45,523 bases of DNA from contig CALXDP010000016.1 in NCBI GenBank assembly GCA_944387095.1, forward strand, positions 1 to 45,523. Direction: 5' to 3'. The translations under genes and the position numbers were made by a program. Below, in pieces: positions 7,609 through 15,522 of the stretch. This stretch comes from an uncultured Oscillospiraceae bacterium (lineage in GTDB: Bacteria > Bacillota > Clostridia > Oscillospirales > Oscillospiraceae). The stretch's first letter is position 1, and the number at the start of each line of letters is the position of its first letter. The notes beneath the pieces were generated by a model. That model ran no database searches. It saw nothing but the letters and a program-made list of their open reading frames with translations, and was not told the origin of the DNA.

Positions 7609-8574
7609 GTGAAATACCGCGCTTCCCTCTTGGCCCTGCTCCTGACCGCCGCGCTGACCCTTCCGGTGTCCGCTGTCGCCGTCACCGTCACCCAGCCGGG
7701 CACTCAGGACAATTCCGCCCCCATTGCAGAGCATCTCACCCTCAAAACTTACCGGGATGTGGCCATCTCCAGCCGCTTCGCCGCGGTGGATCCCGACGGA
7801 GACGCCGTTACCTTTCAGATCGTGGACAGCCCGGCCAGGGGCCAGGTGACGGTGGACGACACCGATCCCGCCGCGTTCTGGTACACTCCTTACGAGGGAA
7901 AAAAGGGCAAAGACAGCTTCACCTATGTGGCCGTGGACAGCAACGGAAACGTCTCGGAGCCGGCTACGGTGAACGTCACCATTGAAAAGCAGTCCACCAA
8001 AGTATTCTACTCCGACATGGAGGGCGATGCCGCCCACTACGCCGCGCTGCGCCTGGCAGAGACCAGCATCTATGTGGGCCGGCAGATGGGAGATCTCTAC
8101 TACTTCGATCCCCAGGAGACCTTCTCCCGGGAGGAATTTCTGGCCCTGGCCATGTCTGTGGCGCAGGTGGAGCCCTTGTCTGATGTAACCATCACCGGCT
8201 TCTATGACGACCAGAGCATCCCCACTTGGGCCAAGGGCTATGTGTCCGCCGCCCTGATGGACGGCACGGTCCGGGGCAGCTACAACGAGCAAAAGCAGAT
8301 CGTGTTCCATTCCGGCGCCTCCATCACCGTGGCGGAGGCTACCGTCATCATCGACCGCCTTTTGAACGTCAGTGATGTATCCGTGGCGACCTCGGCCACC
8401 GGGGTGGTGCCCGCCTGGGCCAGCCAGTCCGCCGCCAATATGGAGACTGTGTCCGTCATCCCGGCTCAAGCAAGCCTTACGGATACCCTCACCCGCGGTC
8501 AGGCCGCGCAGATGCTGTGCGCCATGCAGGATGTACTGGACGGCCGGAACGGCGGCGGCTGGTGGTTCTGGTAA
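7609..8574 (+). CDS. Secreted Ig-like / S-layer-homology (SLH) domain protein
   Basis: A 321-residue exported protein. Signal peptide at 1-24 (KYRASLLALLLTAALTLPVSA). Residues about 40-125 form a cadherin/Big-type Ig-like domain (DPDGDAVTFQIVDSPARG, then FWYTPYEGKKGKDSFTYVA). The rest resembles three degenerate SLH repeats (FDPQETFSREEFLALAMSVA near 165; FHSGASITVAEATVIIDRLL; LTRGQAAQMLCAMQDVL). SLH repeats usually bind pyruvylated wall polymers. The tail ends in an odd Gly/Trp cluster, GGGWWFW. The GTG start at 7609 has GAAGGAGGAT upstream. Substrate or partner unknown. Flanked by terminators on both sides, so monocistronic. Confidence 0.8.
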   Translation: MKYRASLLALLLTAALTLPVSAVAVTVTQPGTQDNSAPIAEHLTLKTYRDVAISSRFAAVDPDGDAVTFQIVDSPARGQVTVDDTDPAAFWYTPYEGKKGKDSFTYVAVDSNGNVSEPATVNVTIEKQSTKVFYSDMEGDAAHYAALRLAETSIYVGRQMGDLYYFDPQETFSREEFLALAMSVAQVEPLSDVTITGFYDDQSIPTWAKGYVSAALMDGTVRGSYNEQKQIVFHSGASITVAEATVIIDRLLNVSDVSVATSATGVVPAWASQSAANMETVSVIPAQASLTDTLTRGQAAQMLCAMQDVLDGRNGGGWWFW

Positions 8575-8633
8575 TGCGGTCAGGATCTTCCCAGCCCCCA
8601 TGCGCTTTCCGCCCTATGACATTCCGGCGATGG

Positions 8634-8671
8634 AAAGACGGCCCGGACTCAGTTGAGTCCGGGCCGTCTTT
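8634..8671 (+). terminator. Strong terminator after the SLH gene
   Basis: A 17-bp perfect stem (AAAGACGGCCCGGACTC and complement) with loop AGTT, followed by GTTTTTT. It may also stop the convergent TetR transcript. Confidence 0.9.
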
Positions 8672-8765
8672 GTTTTTTGCCTGACCCAGGCCGTCCCCAC
8701 TGCCCTTCCGCATCCGGGCACAGACTGCCTTCACATATCCGGAAGTCAGGCGGGCGCTACCCGCG

Positions 8766-9350
8766 TTATCTGCCGCTCTGGCGGAAAAATCCCATCCCAT
8801 GCATCATGATGCTTTCGGCCATGGCGGCCATTTCATCGGCACTGCTGGTCATGCCATCGGACAACCACTCCTCCAGCAGTCCCATGCAGCCGTTGCTGAC
8901 AAAGGCATAGTAATACTTCAACTGCTTGGGCGTGGCGTTTGGGAAGTACCGGCGATAGGCCTCGATGAAGTACTCCTTCCCCAGGCGGAGCAGCCGGGCA
9001 GCAAACTCCTTGTCTCCGTGCGGCCCCAGTGTTATAGTGCAGAGGTCGGCATTCTCCCGCAGGCTGCGAAACAGCCCCGCCGTCACCTTCAGCAGGCTCA
9101 GCTCCCCAGGCTCACCCTCCAGCATCGTTTTCAGCCCCCGGCGCATCTCCTCCATCAGTTCCTCCTCCATCTGGCCCATAAGGTCGTAGATGTCAGTGTA
9201 GTGCGCGTAAAAGGTTGCCCTGCTGATGCCTGCGGCCGCGCACAGCTCCTTGATGGAAATGTTCTGGATGGGTTTCTGCTTCAGGAGGCTGGTAAAGGCC
9301 TTGCGAATCATCAGTTTTGTCACCCTGGTACGATGGTCATTGGCCCCCAT
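8766..9350 (-). CDS. TetR/AcrR-family transcriptional regulator
   Basis: A 194-residue one-component regulator. The N-terminal helix-turn-helix runs over about residues 10-55 (LMIRKAFTSLLKQKPIQNIS, then KELCAAAGISRATFYAHYTD). The C-terminal ligand domain has a YxDIYDLMGQMEEEL start common in Clostridia TetR proteins of the DhaS-like group and ends in a Met-rich helix (MAAMAESIMMHGMGFF). It is divergently transcribed from an NAD-dependent epimerase, and the shared 190-bp intergenic region holds a CTGT array, so autoregulation and control of the epimerase are likely. The ligand cannot be told from sequence. Confidence 0.9.
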   Translation of the reverse strand: MGANDHRTRVTKLMIRKAFTSLLKQKPIQNISIKELCAAAGISRATFYAHYTDIYDLMGQMEEELMEEMRRGLKTMLEGEPGELSLLKVTAGLFRSLRENADLCTITLGPHGDKEFAARLLRLGKEYFIEAYRRYFPNATPKQLKYYYAFVSNGCMGLLEEWLSDGMTSSADEMAAMAESIMMHGMGFFRQSGR

Positions 9351-9396
9351 ATTGCCGTCCCCCGATCTGAAAATTTTTTATGAACTTTCCCCGGTT

Positions 9397-9432
9397 CTGT
9401 ACAGTTCCTGTATAATCTGTCCATTATCCTGT
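9397..9432. promoter_or_regulatory. Candidate TetR operator: phased CTGT repeats with a palindrome
   Basis: CTGT occurs at 9397, 9408, 9417 and 9429, roughly one helical turn apart, and the first forms the palindrome CTGTACAG (9397-9404). The array sits between the divergent TetR and epimerase genes, upstream of the epimerase promoter. Confidence 0.4.
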
Positions 9433-9453
9433 CGATTCCGGTCAAACCGCACC

Positions 9454-9482
9454 TTGTGCGATCCTCCTTTTATCCTTATAAT
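9454..9482 (+). promoter_or_regulatory. Predicted sigma-A promoter of the epimerase gene
   Basis: TTGTGC (9454-9459), 17 bases, TATAAT (9477-9482). The start near 9489 leaves a 55-base leader to the ATG at 9544 and argues against the upstream ATG at 9496. Confidence 0.6.
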
Positions 9483-9543
9483 AATTATAGTATGAATGAA
9501 CTGGAAGTTCAACAGGTTATCGCTTTGCACGGGGGGTCTTTCC

Positions 9544-10551
9544 ATGAAAAAAACCTATCTTGTAACCGGGGCCAACGGCCATCTGGGCAGCACCATTCTC
9601 CGCCTGCTGCGCCGCCGGGGGGCACAAGTCCGGGGCCTGATCCTGCCCGGAGAAGTCACCGCCCCTCTGCCTGGCGTGCAGTATGTGGAGGGGGATGTCC
9701 GGAATCTCTCCACCCTGCGGCCCCTGTTTGAAGGCCTTCGAGGCCATCAGGTCTATGTCCTTCACACCGCCGGAGTCATCGACATCTCCGATCAGGTTTC
9801 TCCGCGGACTTATGACGTCAACGTCAACGGCACCAAAAACATCCTGTCCCTATGCCGGGAATACAAGGTCAGGCGGCTGGTCTACGTCAGTTCCGTCCAC
9901 GCCATTCCCGAGGGAGACAAGGCCAGCGTGCTCCATGAGGTGTCCCACTTCTCCCCCGACCGAGTGGTGGGCGGCTATGCCAAGACCAAGGCCGAGGCCA
10001 CCCAGGCTGTGCTGGACGCCGCCCGGGAGGGGCTGAACGCGGTGGTGGTTCACCCCTCCGGTATTCTGGGACCCTATGACCGGTCAGGCAACCACCTGGT
10101 TCAGCTGGTGAACGACTACCTCCGGGGTAAGCTCCCCGCCTGCGTCCGGGGGGGCTATGACTTTGTGGACGTGCGGGATGTGGCCGCCGGATGCCTGCTG
10201 GCTCTGGAAAAGGGGAAAAGCGGCCAATGCTATATCCTCTCCAACCGCCACTACGAGATCCGGGATGTACTGGCCATGGTACGCAAGCTGGCCGGCGGCA
10301 AGCGCCTGGCCATTCTGCCCCACTGGATGGCCAGGGCGGCTCTGCCCGCCATCCGGCTGCACGCAAAGCGGACAAAAAAACGCCCTCTATTCACCCGCTA
10401 TTCCCTGCACACCCTGCTAAGTAACGACAAGTTCTCCCATGACAAGGCCACCGCTGAGCTGGGCTACCGCCCCCGGGATCTGGTGCAGACCCTGCGGGAC
10501 ACCATCGCCTGGAACAGAGGCGAGCTGGAGGCCACCGCCTCCCACGCTTAA
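9544..10551 (+). CDS. NAD(P)-dependent epimerase/dehydratase (extended SDR)
   Basis: A 335-residue extended short-chain dehydrogenase. The nucleotide site is at the extreme N-terminus (YLVTGANGHLGSTILRLL, residues 4-21; the TGxxGxxG pattern), the catalytic serine region is VYVSSVHAIPEGD near 115, and the catalytic YxxxK is GYAKTK near 146. HPSGILGPYD near 175 and the C-terminus resemble dihydroflavonol-reductase-like / NAD-dependent epimerase members. The substrate is unknown. The start at 9544 puts the Rossmann motif where it belongs and fits the promoter at 9454-9482. Control by the divergent TetR gene is likely. Confidence 0.88.
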   Translation: MKKTYLVTGANGHLGSTILRLLRRRGAQVRGLILPGEVTAPLPGVQYVEGDVRNLSTLRPLFEGLRGHQVYVLHTAGVIDISDQVSPRTYDVNVNGTKNILSLCREYKVRRLVYVSSVHAIPEGDKASVLHEVSHFSPDRVVGGYAKTKAEATQAVLDAAREGLNAVVVHPSGILGPYDRSGNHLVQLVNDYLRGKLPACVRGGYDFVDVRDVAAGCLLALEKGKSGQCYILSNRHYEIRDVLAMVRKLAGGKRLAILPHWMARAALPAIRLHAKRTKKRPLFTRYSLHTLLSNDKFSHDKATAELGYRPRDLVQTLRDTIAWNRGELEATASHA

Positions 10552-10577
10552 CCTCTCCCTGGCGCACCAAAAAACAT

Positions 10578-10618
10578 CGCCCGGAAGGCCGCGGTTTACT
10601 CCCGCACCCTTCCGGGCG
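10578..10618. terminator. Hairpin between convergent epimerase and ftsK genes
   Basis: CGCCCGGAAGG and CCTTCCGGGCG form an 11-bp stem around a 19-base loop. The T-tract is weak (GGTTTC). Confidence 0.6.
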
Positions 10619-10622
10619 GTTT

Positions 10623-13286
10623 CTATGCATCCAGGTCAAAGGGTGGATCGTCCCGCTCCTGGGGCACCGCATCCCCCTCATAGGGCAGTTCGTCGGGCAC
10701 CGGCTCCGGAACCGGGCCGTCCAGGCCCTGGCGGTACTGCATCTCCTGCCACTGCTCCTTGGTGATGAGCAGTTGCCGGGGCTTGGAGCCCTCGAAGGGG
10801 CCCACCACCCCCTTCTCCTCCATCTGGTCCACCAGCCGGGCGGCCCGGCCGTAGCCCAGCTTCAGCCGGCGCTGGAGCATGGATACGCTGGCCTGTCCCA
10901 CCTCCAGCACCACCTCGATGGCGGCGGGGAGCAGCTCGTCGAAATCTCCCCCGGAGCCGGGCTCAGAGCCGCCCACCCCCTTGGTGCCCTTCTCCTTCTC
11001 TTCCGCGTGCTTCTCAATCTCATGCATTACCGATTCGTCGTACCGGGCGGCAGCCCCCTCCTTGATGAAGTCCACCACGTTGGCCACCTCCTCCTCGGAG
11101 ATAAAGCAGCCCTGCACCCGCTTGGGCTTGCCCTGGCCCAAGGGGGCATAGAGCATGTCCCCCTTGCCCACCAGCTTTTCCGCGCCGGTGGCGTCCAGGA
11201 TGATCCGGGACTCCATGCCCGAGGCCACCGCGAAGGCGATCCGGCTGGGGATGTTGGCCTTCATCAGGCCGGTGATGACGTCGGCGGAGGGCCGCTGGGT
11301 GGCGATGACCAGGTGCATGCCGGAGGCGCGGCCCATTTGGGCCACCCGGCAGATGGATTCCTCCACCTCCTTGGCGGCCACCAGCATCAGGTCGGCCAGC
11401 TCGTCGATGACCACCACAATCTGGGGCAGGGGCTCCTTGCCCTCCTTCCGGGCGTGGTTGTTGTAGGAGGCCAGATCCTTGGCCCCCACCTCGGAAAAGG
11501 CCTTGTACCGCTTCATCATCTCGCTCACCGCCCACTGCAGGGCGCCGGCGGCCTTCTTGGGATCGGTGACCACCGGGATGAGCAGATGAGGGATGCCGTT
11601 ATACACCCCCAGCTCCACCATCTTGGGGTCCACCATAATGAGGCGCACCTCTTCCGGGGTGGCCTTATACAGCAAGGATACGATCAGGGAGTTGGTGCAC
11701 ACCGACTTGCCAGAGCCGGTGGTGCCGGCGATGAGCATATGGGGCAGCTTGGCAATGTCACCCACCACGCAGCTCCCCCCGATGTCCTTGCCCACGGCGA
11801 AGGACACCTTGGACTTGCTCTCAATAAACGCCTTGGAACCGATCACATCCCGGATGGCCACCGCCGTCACCTGACGGTTTGGCACTTCGATGCCCACAGT
11901 GGAAATTTTGTCTGGAATTGGGGCCACTCGCACCGCGGATACGCCCAGGGCCAGGGCGATATCATCAGACAGCTTGGTGAGCTTGTTCAGTTTGACGCCC
12001 TGTTCCAACTCCAGTTCATACCGGGTGACGGCGGGGCCCCGGGTGACGTTGACCACCCGGGCGTCCACATCGAAAGACACCAGGGTGTCCTGAAGCCGCT
12101 GCTGGTTGGCCTGAAGCTCACCAGCAGCGCCGGAGACAGGTCCGCCAGCCCCCTCGTTGAGCAGGGAGATGGGGGGATACCGATAGGCCTGGGGCTCCTG
12201 CTCCATGCCCTCCTCGATCTCCCGAGACACTTCGGCATGGGCCTGTTGGGCCTCCTGCCGGGTCATCTTTTCCACAGCGGGCTCCCGCACCACCGGGGGC
12301 GCAGGCATCTCCTTTTCCTCGGCTCTTCCTTTTCCCCGGCTGTCCATCACAGGCCGAAGGTCAGGCACGTCCTCATATTCCGGGGGCTCCGGCTCCCCAT
12401 GGGAGGCCGTCTGCCCGGTGAGCACCTCGTCCGGCGCAGCCACTCCGGCCACTTTATCAAACAGCTTCTTTTTCCGAATGGTGGTCACCGGCTTGGTGGG
12501 CGCCTTGGCGGTGAGGGGACCGTCGTCCACCGGAATGTCAATGGCCGTGCGCTTGCCGTGGGCAGCATGGGACTTGGGCTCTTCCACCGGGCAGGGGGGC
12601 GCCAGCTCCTCCGGCCCTTCCTCTTCGGAATAGAGCGGCCGGTTCTCTTGCCGCTGCTTGGCGGCCCGGAATACATCCAAAATGGTGCGGTTAAAGGCGA
12701 ACAGCAGGGCCAGAGCCGCCACGATGATCAGCACCACCAGAGCCCCGATCTTGCTGAAGGCAAACTGGAAGGCCATGCCGATCAGCCCGCTCACCACGCC
12801 GCCGGAGGTTCCCGCCTGTCCCGTGGTCCAAAGCTCTCCCAGTAGGTTTCCGCTCCAGGCCAGCGCCTCCCGGCTCAGAAACAGGTGCAGCACCGCCCCC
12901 ACCAGTACGGGCACGGACAGAGCGCTGGTCAAGCGCAGGCGCACCGGCCTGCCCCGGTGAAAGAGCAAAATGTACGCCGACAGCAGCAGCACGGGCGGAA
13001 CCAGGTAGTATCCGTACCCGAACAACCCCTGGAGCAGCCCCCGGAACAGATCGATGAAGGCCGCCTGCACGTTAAAATAGCCGATGGCTCCAAAAAAGGC
13101 CAACAGCAAACACACCACGCCACCGATCTCCCGGCGCACGGGGCGCGTAGCCGGGGCGGACTGGCTGCTCCGGGACGAACTCTGGGTCCGCTTTCCCCGG
13201 GTGCTTTTCCCCGCGCCGCTTTTCCTGCTCCCGCTCTGGCTGGACGAGCCGGAGCGGGGGTTGGTTTTCTTCTGTGCAGAAGCCAT
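10623..13286 (-). CDS. ftsK: DNA translocase FtsK/SpoIIIE
   Basis: A hexameric, membrane-anchored DNA pump that moves chromosomes through the division or sporulation septum. The 887-residue product has a basic Ser-rich N-terminus, four or five membrane segments (about residues 55-205), an acidic linker (about 210-370), and the motor: Walker A AGTTGSGKSVCTNS near 522, Walker B IVVVIDELADLMLVA near 630, and ATQRPSADVITGL near 665. It ends with the winged-helix gamma domain (QASVSMLQRRLKLGYGRAAR near 805) that reads KOPS/SRS sequences, plus a short acidic tail. The start has AGGAGGAAAACC upstream. It lies 13 bases after uppP, so one operon. FtsK and SpoIIIE cannot be told apart here. Confidence 0.96.
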   Translation of the reverse strand: MASAQKKTNPRSGSSSQSGSRKSGAGKSTRGKRTQSSSRSSQSAPATRPVRREIGGVVCLLLAFFGAIGYFNVQAAFIDLFRGLLQGLFGYGYYLVPPVLLLSAYILLFHRGRPVRLRLTSALSVPVLVGAVLHLFLSREALAWSGNLLGELWTTGQAGTSGGVVSGLIGMAFQFAFSKIGALVVLIIVAALALLFAFNRTILDVFRAAKQRQENRPLYSEEEGPEELAPPCPVEEPKSHAAHGKRTAIDIPVDDGPLTAKAPTKPVTTIRKKKLFDKVAGVAAPDEVLTGQTASHGEPEPPEYEDVPDLRPVMDSRGKGRAEEKEMPAPPVVREPAVEKMTRQEAQQAHAEVSREIEEGMEQEPQAYRYPPISLLNEGAGGPVSGAAGELQANQQRLQDTLVSFDVDARVVNVTRGPAVTRYELELEQGVKLNKLTKLSDDIALALGVSAVRVAPIPDKISTVGIEVPNRQVTAVAIRDVIGSKAFIESKSKVSFAVGKDIGGSCVVGDIAKLPHMLIAGTTGSGKSVCTNSLIVSLLYKATPEEVRLIMVDPKMVELGVYNGIPHLLIPVVTDPKKAAGALQWAVSEMMKRYKAFSEVGAKDLASYNNHARKEGKEPLPQIVVVIDELADLMLVAAKEVEESICRVAQMGRASGMHLVIATQRPSADVITGLMKANIPSRIAFAVASGMESRIILDATGAEKLVGKGDMLYAPLGQGKPKRVQGCFISEEEVANVVDFIKEGAAARYDESVMHEIEKHAEEKEKGTKGVGGSEPGSGGDFDELLPAAIEVVLEVGQASVSMLQRRLKLGYGRAARLVDQMEEKGVVGPFEGSKPRQLLITKEQWQEMQYRQGLDGPVPEPVPDELPYEGDAVPQERDDPPFDLDA

Positions 13287-13299
13287 GGTTTTCCTCCTG

Positions 13300-14139
13300 T
13301 TAAGAGATCACAAAGGACGCCACCAACGCCACGGCGCCCACAACCCAGCAGTAATACGCAAACTTCCCGAACTTTCCCTTGTCCGCCAGCAGCTTTACCA
13401 GCTGGATGGCGAAGTAGCCCACCACGCCGGCCACCACCATGCCCACCAGATACTTGGGCAGCATGGACAGGTCAATGCTCTCATCCCCGATGGCCTGCAC
13501 CACCTGGAGCAGGGTAGCCCCCAGCACCGCGGGCAGAGACAGCAGAAAGGAGTAGCGCACGGCAAACTTCCGGTCAAAACCCAGCATCATCCCGGCGGAG
13601 ATGGTGGTGCCCGAGCGGGACAGGCCGGGGATGGTGGCAATGCCCTGGGCCACACCCACCAGCAAGGCGTCCTTCACTGTGGCGGTGCGGGCATTCTTGG
13701 TGCCCCGGGCCAGCCGGTCGGACAGAAAGAGGATACAGCCGGTGACCAGCAGCATCAGCGCCACCACCGCCGGGTGGTTGCCCAGGCCCTCCACCAGACC
13801 CTCAATGGGCAGCACCACAAACAGGGGCAGGGTACCCACAATCACCATCATCACCAGGCGGCGGGCCTCCGGAGGGCGGCCAGGCTCCCGGGCGCCCCGC
13901 CTGGAAAACAGGGCGGCCACACCCCGGAAAAATTCCATAATCATCTCCGCGATGTCCCGGCGGTAGGCAATGCACACCGCGATCAAGGTGGCGAAGTGGA
14001 GCAGAATATTGTAGAGGTTATCCACCTCTTCCATGCCAAAGAAATGCTGCAACAATGTCAAATGCCCGGAGCTGGAGATGGGCAGGAACTCCGCCACGCC
14101 CTGGACAAGGCCCAGAAGAATCGCCATCCATAGTGTCAA
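13300..14139 (-). CDS. uppP: Undecaprenyl-diphosphatase
   Basis: UppP (BacA) recycles the undecaprenyl lipid carrier for wall synthesis by dephosphorylating its diphosphate; overexpression is linked to bacitracin tolerance. The polytopic product shows both signature motifs, EFLPISSSGHLTLLQHFF near residue 18 and PGLSRSGTTISAGMMLG near 165. I favour the TTG at 14139 (279 residues): GAGGTGA lies five bases upstream and MTLWMAILLGLVQG is a normal family start. ATG codons at 14187 and 14175 flank or lie inside a 7-bp leader hairpin (14164-14182) and lack a ribosome site. Co-transcribed with ftsK. Confidence 0.93.
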   Translation of the reverse strand: MTLWMAILLGLVQGVAEFLPISSSGHLTLLQHFFGMEEVDNLYNILLHFATLIAVCIAYRRDIAEMIMEFFRGVAALFSRRGAREPGRPPEARRLVMMVIVGTLPLFVVLPIEGLVEGLGNHPAVVALMLLVTGCILFLSDRLARGTKNARTATVKDALLVGVAQGIATIPGLSRSGTTISAGMMLGFDRKFAVRYSFLLSLPAVLGATLLQVVQAIGDESIDLSMLPKYLVGMVVAGVVGYFAIQLVKLLADKGKFGKFAYYCWVVGAVALVASFVIS

Positions 14140-14195
14140 GACGCTCACCTCATTCAGGAGTTTCAGCCCATCCATTGGGCTGGACATCTTATTAT

Positions 14196-14204
14196 ATTAT
14201 CACA
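14196..14204 (-). promoter_or_regulatory. Possible extended -10 promoter of uppP-ftsK
   Basis: The minus strand reads TGTGATAAT, with an overlapping TATAAT (14196-14191). No convincing -35 is seen. Confidence 0.4.
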
Positions 14205-14241
14205 CTTTACTCCTGAATACCAGTTCTTTTTCCGACAAGGC

Positions 14242-14275
14242 AAACGGGCGCCGCCAGATTGGACAGCGCCCGTTT
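14242..14275 (-). terminator. Terminator after tepA
   Basis: AAACGGGCGC and GCGCCCGTTT flank 14 bases immediately downstream of the minus-strand tepA stop and before uppP. Confidence 0.75.
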
Positions 14276-14278
14276 TCG

Positions 14279-14992
14279 CTATGCTTCTTTAAATGCCCGC
14301 ATCCGCCGGTGCAGGCAGTCCAGCGCGTCGCTCAGCCCCCCCAAGTGGTCGATGAGGCCCAGGCGCACCGCCTCTTCCCCGTAGATCACGCTGCCCACGT
14401 CGGCGGCCATCTCCCCGGTGTTGAGCATCAGGCCCTCGAAGGCCTCCCGGCTGATCCGGCTGTTGCGGGTGACAAAGTCGCAGATCCGGTCCTGGATGCG
14501 CTCAAAATAGTGGAAAGTCTGACTCACCCCGATGACCAGGCCGTTGAGCCGCACGGGGTGGATGGTCATGGCCCCGGAGGGGACGATGAACGACTCCTGG
14601 GCGGCCACCGCCAGGGGCACCCCGATGGAGTGCCCGCCCCCCAGCACCAGGGAAACGGTGGGCTTTCGCATGCCGGCGATCATCTCCGCGATGGCCAGCC
14701 CCGCCTCAATATCGCCCCCCATGGTGTTGAGCAGGATGAGCAGGCCGTCCACCTCCCCGCTCTCCTCCACGGCGGTGAGCAGGGGCAAAACATGCTCATA
14801 CTTGGTGGTTTTGGCCCCTTGGGCCGCCTCCTGGTGTCCTTCAATCTGGCCCACGATGGTCAGGGTGTGGATGGTCCCATCCCCGGTGGCAATGGTGGTA
14901 GAGCCCATGTCCACCACCTGCTGCTGGCGGTGGTTCAGCTCGCCCCCCTGCCCCTCCTCCTGTTCCTGGTTTGGCCTTGTCTCCTCACACAT
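14279..14992 (-). CDS. tepA: ClpP-family serine protease TepA/YmfB
   Basis: A 237-residue ClpP/crotonase-fold peptidase. B. subtilis TepA has been linked to protein export and signal-peptide degradation. Visible features: oxyanion strand NTMGGDIEAGLAIAEMI near residue 100, the nucleophile serine in GGGHSIGVPLAVAAQ near 129, and the histidine in GAMTIHPVRLNGLVIG near 151, exactly as in TepA rather than ClpP. The N-terminus is charged and probably disordered (EETRPNQEQEEGQGG). I chose the ATG at 14992 (AAGGGGG seven bases upstream). The ribosome site lies in the stem of an upstream terminator (see findings). Confidence 0.88.
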   Translation of the reverse strand: MCEETRPNQEQEEGQGGELNHRQQQVVDMGSTTIATGDGTIHTLTIVGQIEGHQEAAQGAKTTKYEHVLPLLTAVEESGEVDGLLILLNTMGGDIEAGLAIAEMIAGMRKPTVSLVLGGGHSIGVPLAVAAQESFIVPSGAMTIHPVRLNGLVIGVSQTFHYFERIQDRICDFVTRNSRISREAFEGLMLNTGEMAADVGSVIYGEEAVRLGLIDHLGGLSDALDCLHRRMRAFKEA

Positions 14993-14994
14993 GG

Positions 14995-15032
14995 AAAAAC
15001 CCCCTTTTGCGGTAGTATGCCGCAAAAGGGGG
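14995..15032 (-). terminator. Terminator of the GNAT gene whose stem contains the tepA ribosome site
   Basis: A perfect 13-bp stem (CCCCCTTTTGCGG and complement, loop of seven) followed on the minus strand by TTTTT. The 3' arm AAAAGGGGG is also the tepA Shine-Dalgarno, two bases after the T-tract comes the ATG. Confidence 0.85.
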
Positions 15033-15047
15033 GTGTTCTATTCCAGG

Positions 15048-15485
15048 TCACAGCTGTTCCAGCACCATGACAATCTCATCCCCATCTACTTCGCCGGTTG
15101 GCACGAAGCCCAACTTTTCGTAAAGCCGCCGGGCGGGCTCATCCCCGTCCACATAGCACAGGATGACTTTAGAATAGCGGCCGCCGGCGCGCATCTCCTC
15201 CAGCGCCAGCCGGACGGCCTGCTCGCCAAAGCCACGCCGCTGAAAGCGATGGTCGATGAGCAGCTGGCTGAACACGCACTGCCCATCCTCCTCCCCGTCG
15301 TGGTACATCAGCATTCCCACCGGGGTATCGCCGTCATAGATCATGCGGGCGCGGCTGTTCCTGTTTCGGTAAGCGTATGCCCGGGCCAGTTGGACCGTGG
15401 TGCCGGCCACAAAGCGCCGCTGCTCCTCGGCGACGGAAAGAGGCGCACGCCAGTTTCCCTCGTTGACTTCTTCCAGATGGATCAT
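15048..15485 (-). CDS. GNAT-family N-acetyltransferase
   Basis: A 145-residue acetyl-CoA-dependent acyltransferase. The fold is visible as VGMLMYHDG (beta-4), QCVFSQLLIDHRFQRRGFGE (motif A; the acetyl-CoA loop is RRGFGEQA near residue 86), and the C-terminal DEPARRLYEKLGFVPTGE (motif B, residues 115-132). It resembles diamine/spermidine acetyltransferase-like proteins, but the substrate cannot be assigned. The ATG at 15485 carries the typical MIHLEEVNEGNW start. It is followed by a strong terminator. Confidence 0.88.
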   Translation of the reverse strand: MIHLEEVNEGNWRAPLSVAEEQRRFVAGTTVQLARAYAYRNRNSRARMIYDGDTPVGMLMYHDGEEDGQCVFSQLLIDHRFQRRGFGEQAVRLALEEMRAGGRYSKVILCYVDGDEPARRLYEKLGFVPTGEVDGDEIVMVLEQL

Positions 15486-15522
15486 CAGGGCTTTTCTCCT
15501 CTTGAAACAAAAGTCCGGGGCA

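Noticed and set aside
10773-12845. 690-codon open frame on the plus strand opposite ftsK
   Set aside because: It is His/Gly/Leu-rich, matches no family and lies antisense to a textbook FtsK; GC-rich codon bias creates such shadows.
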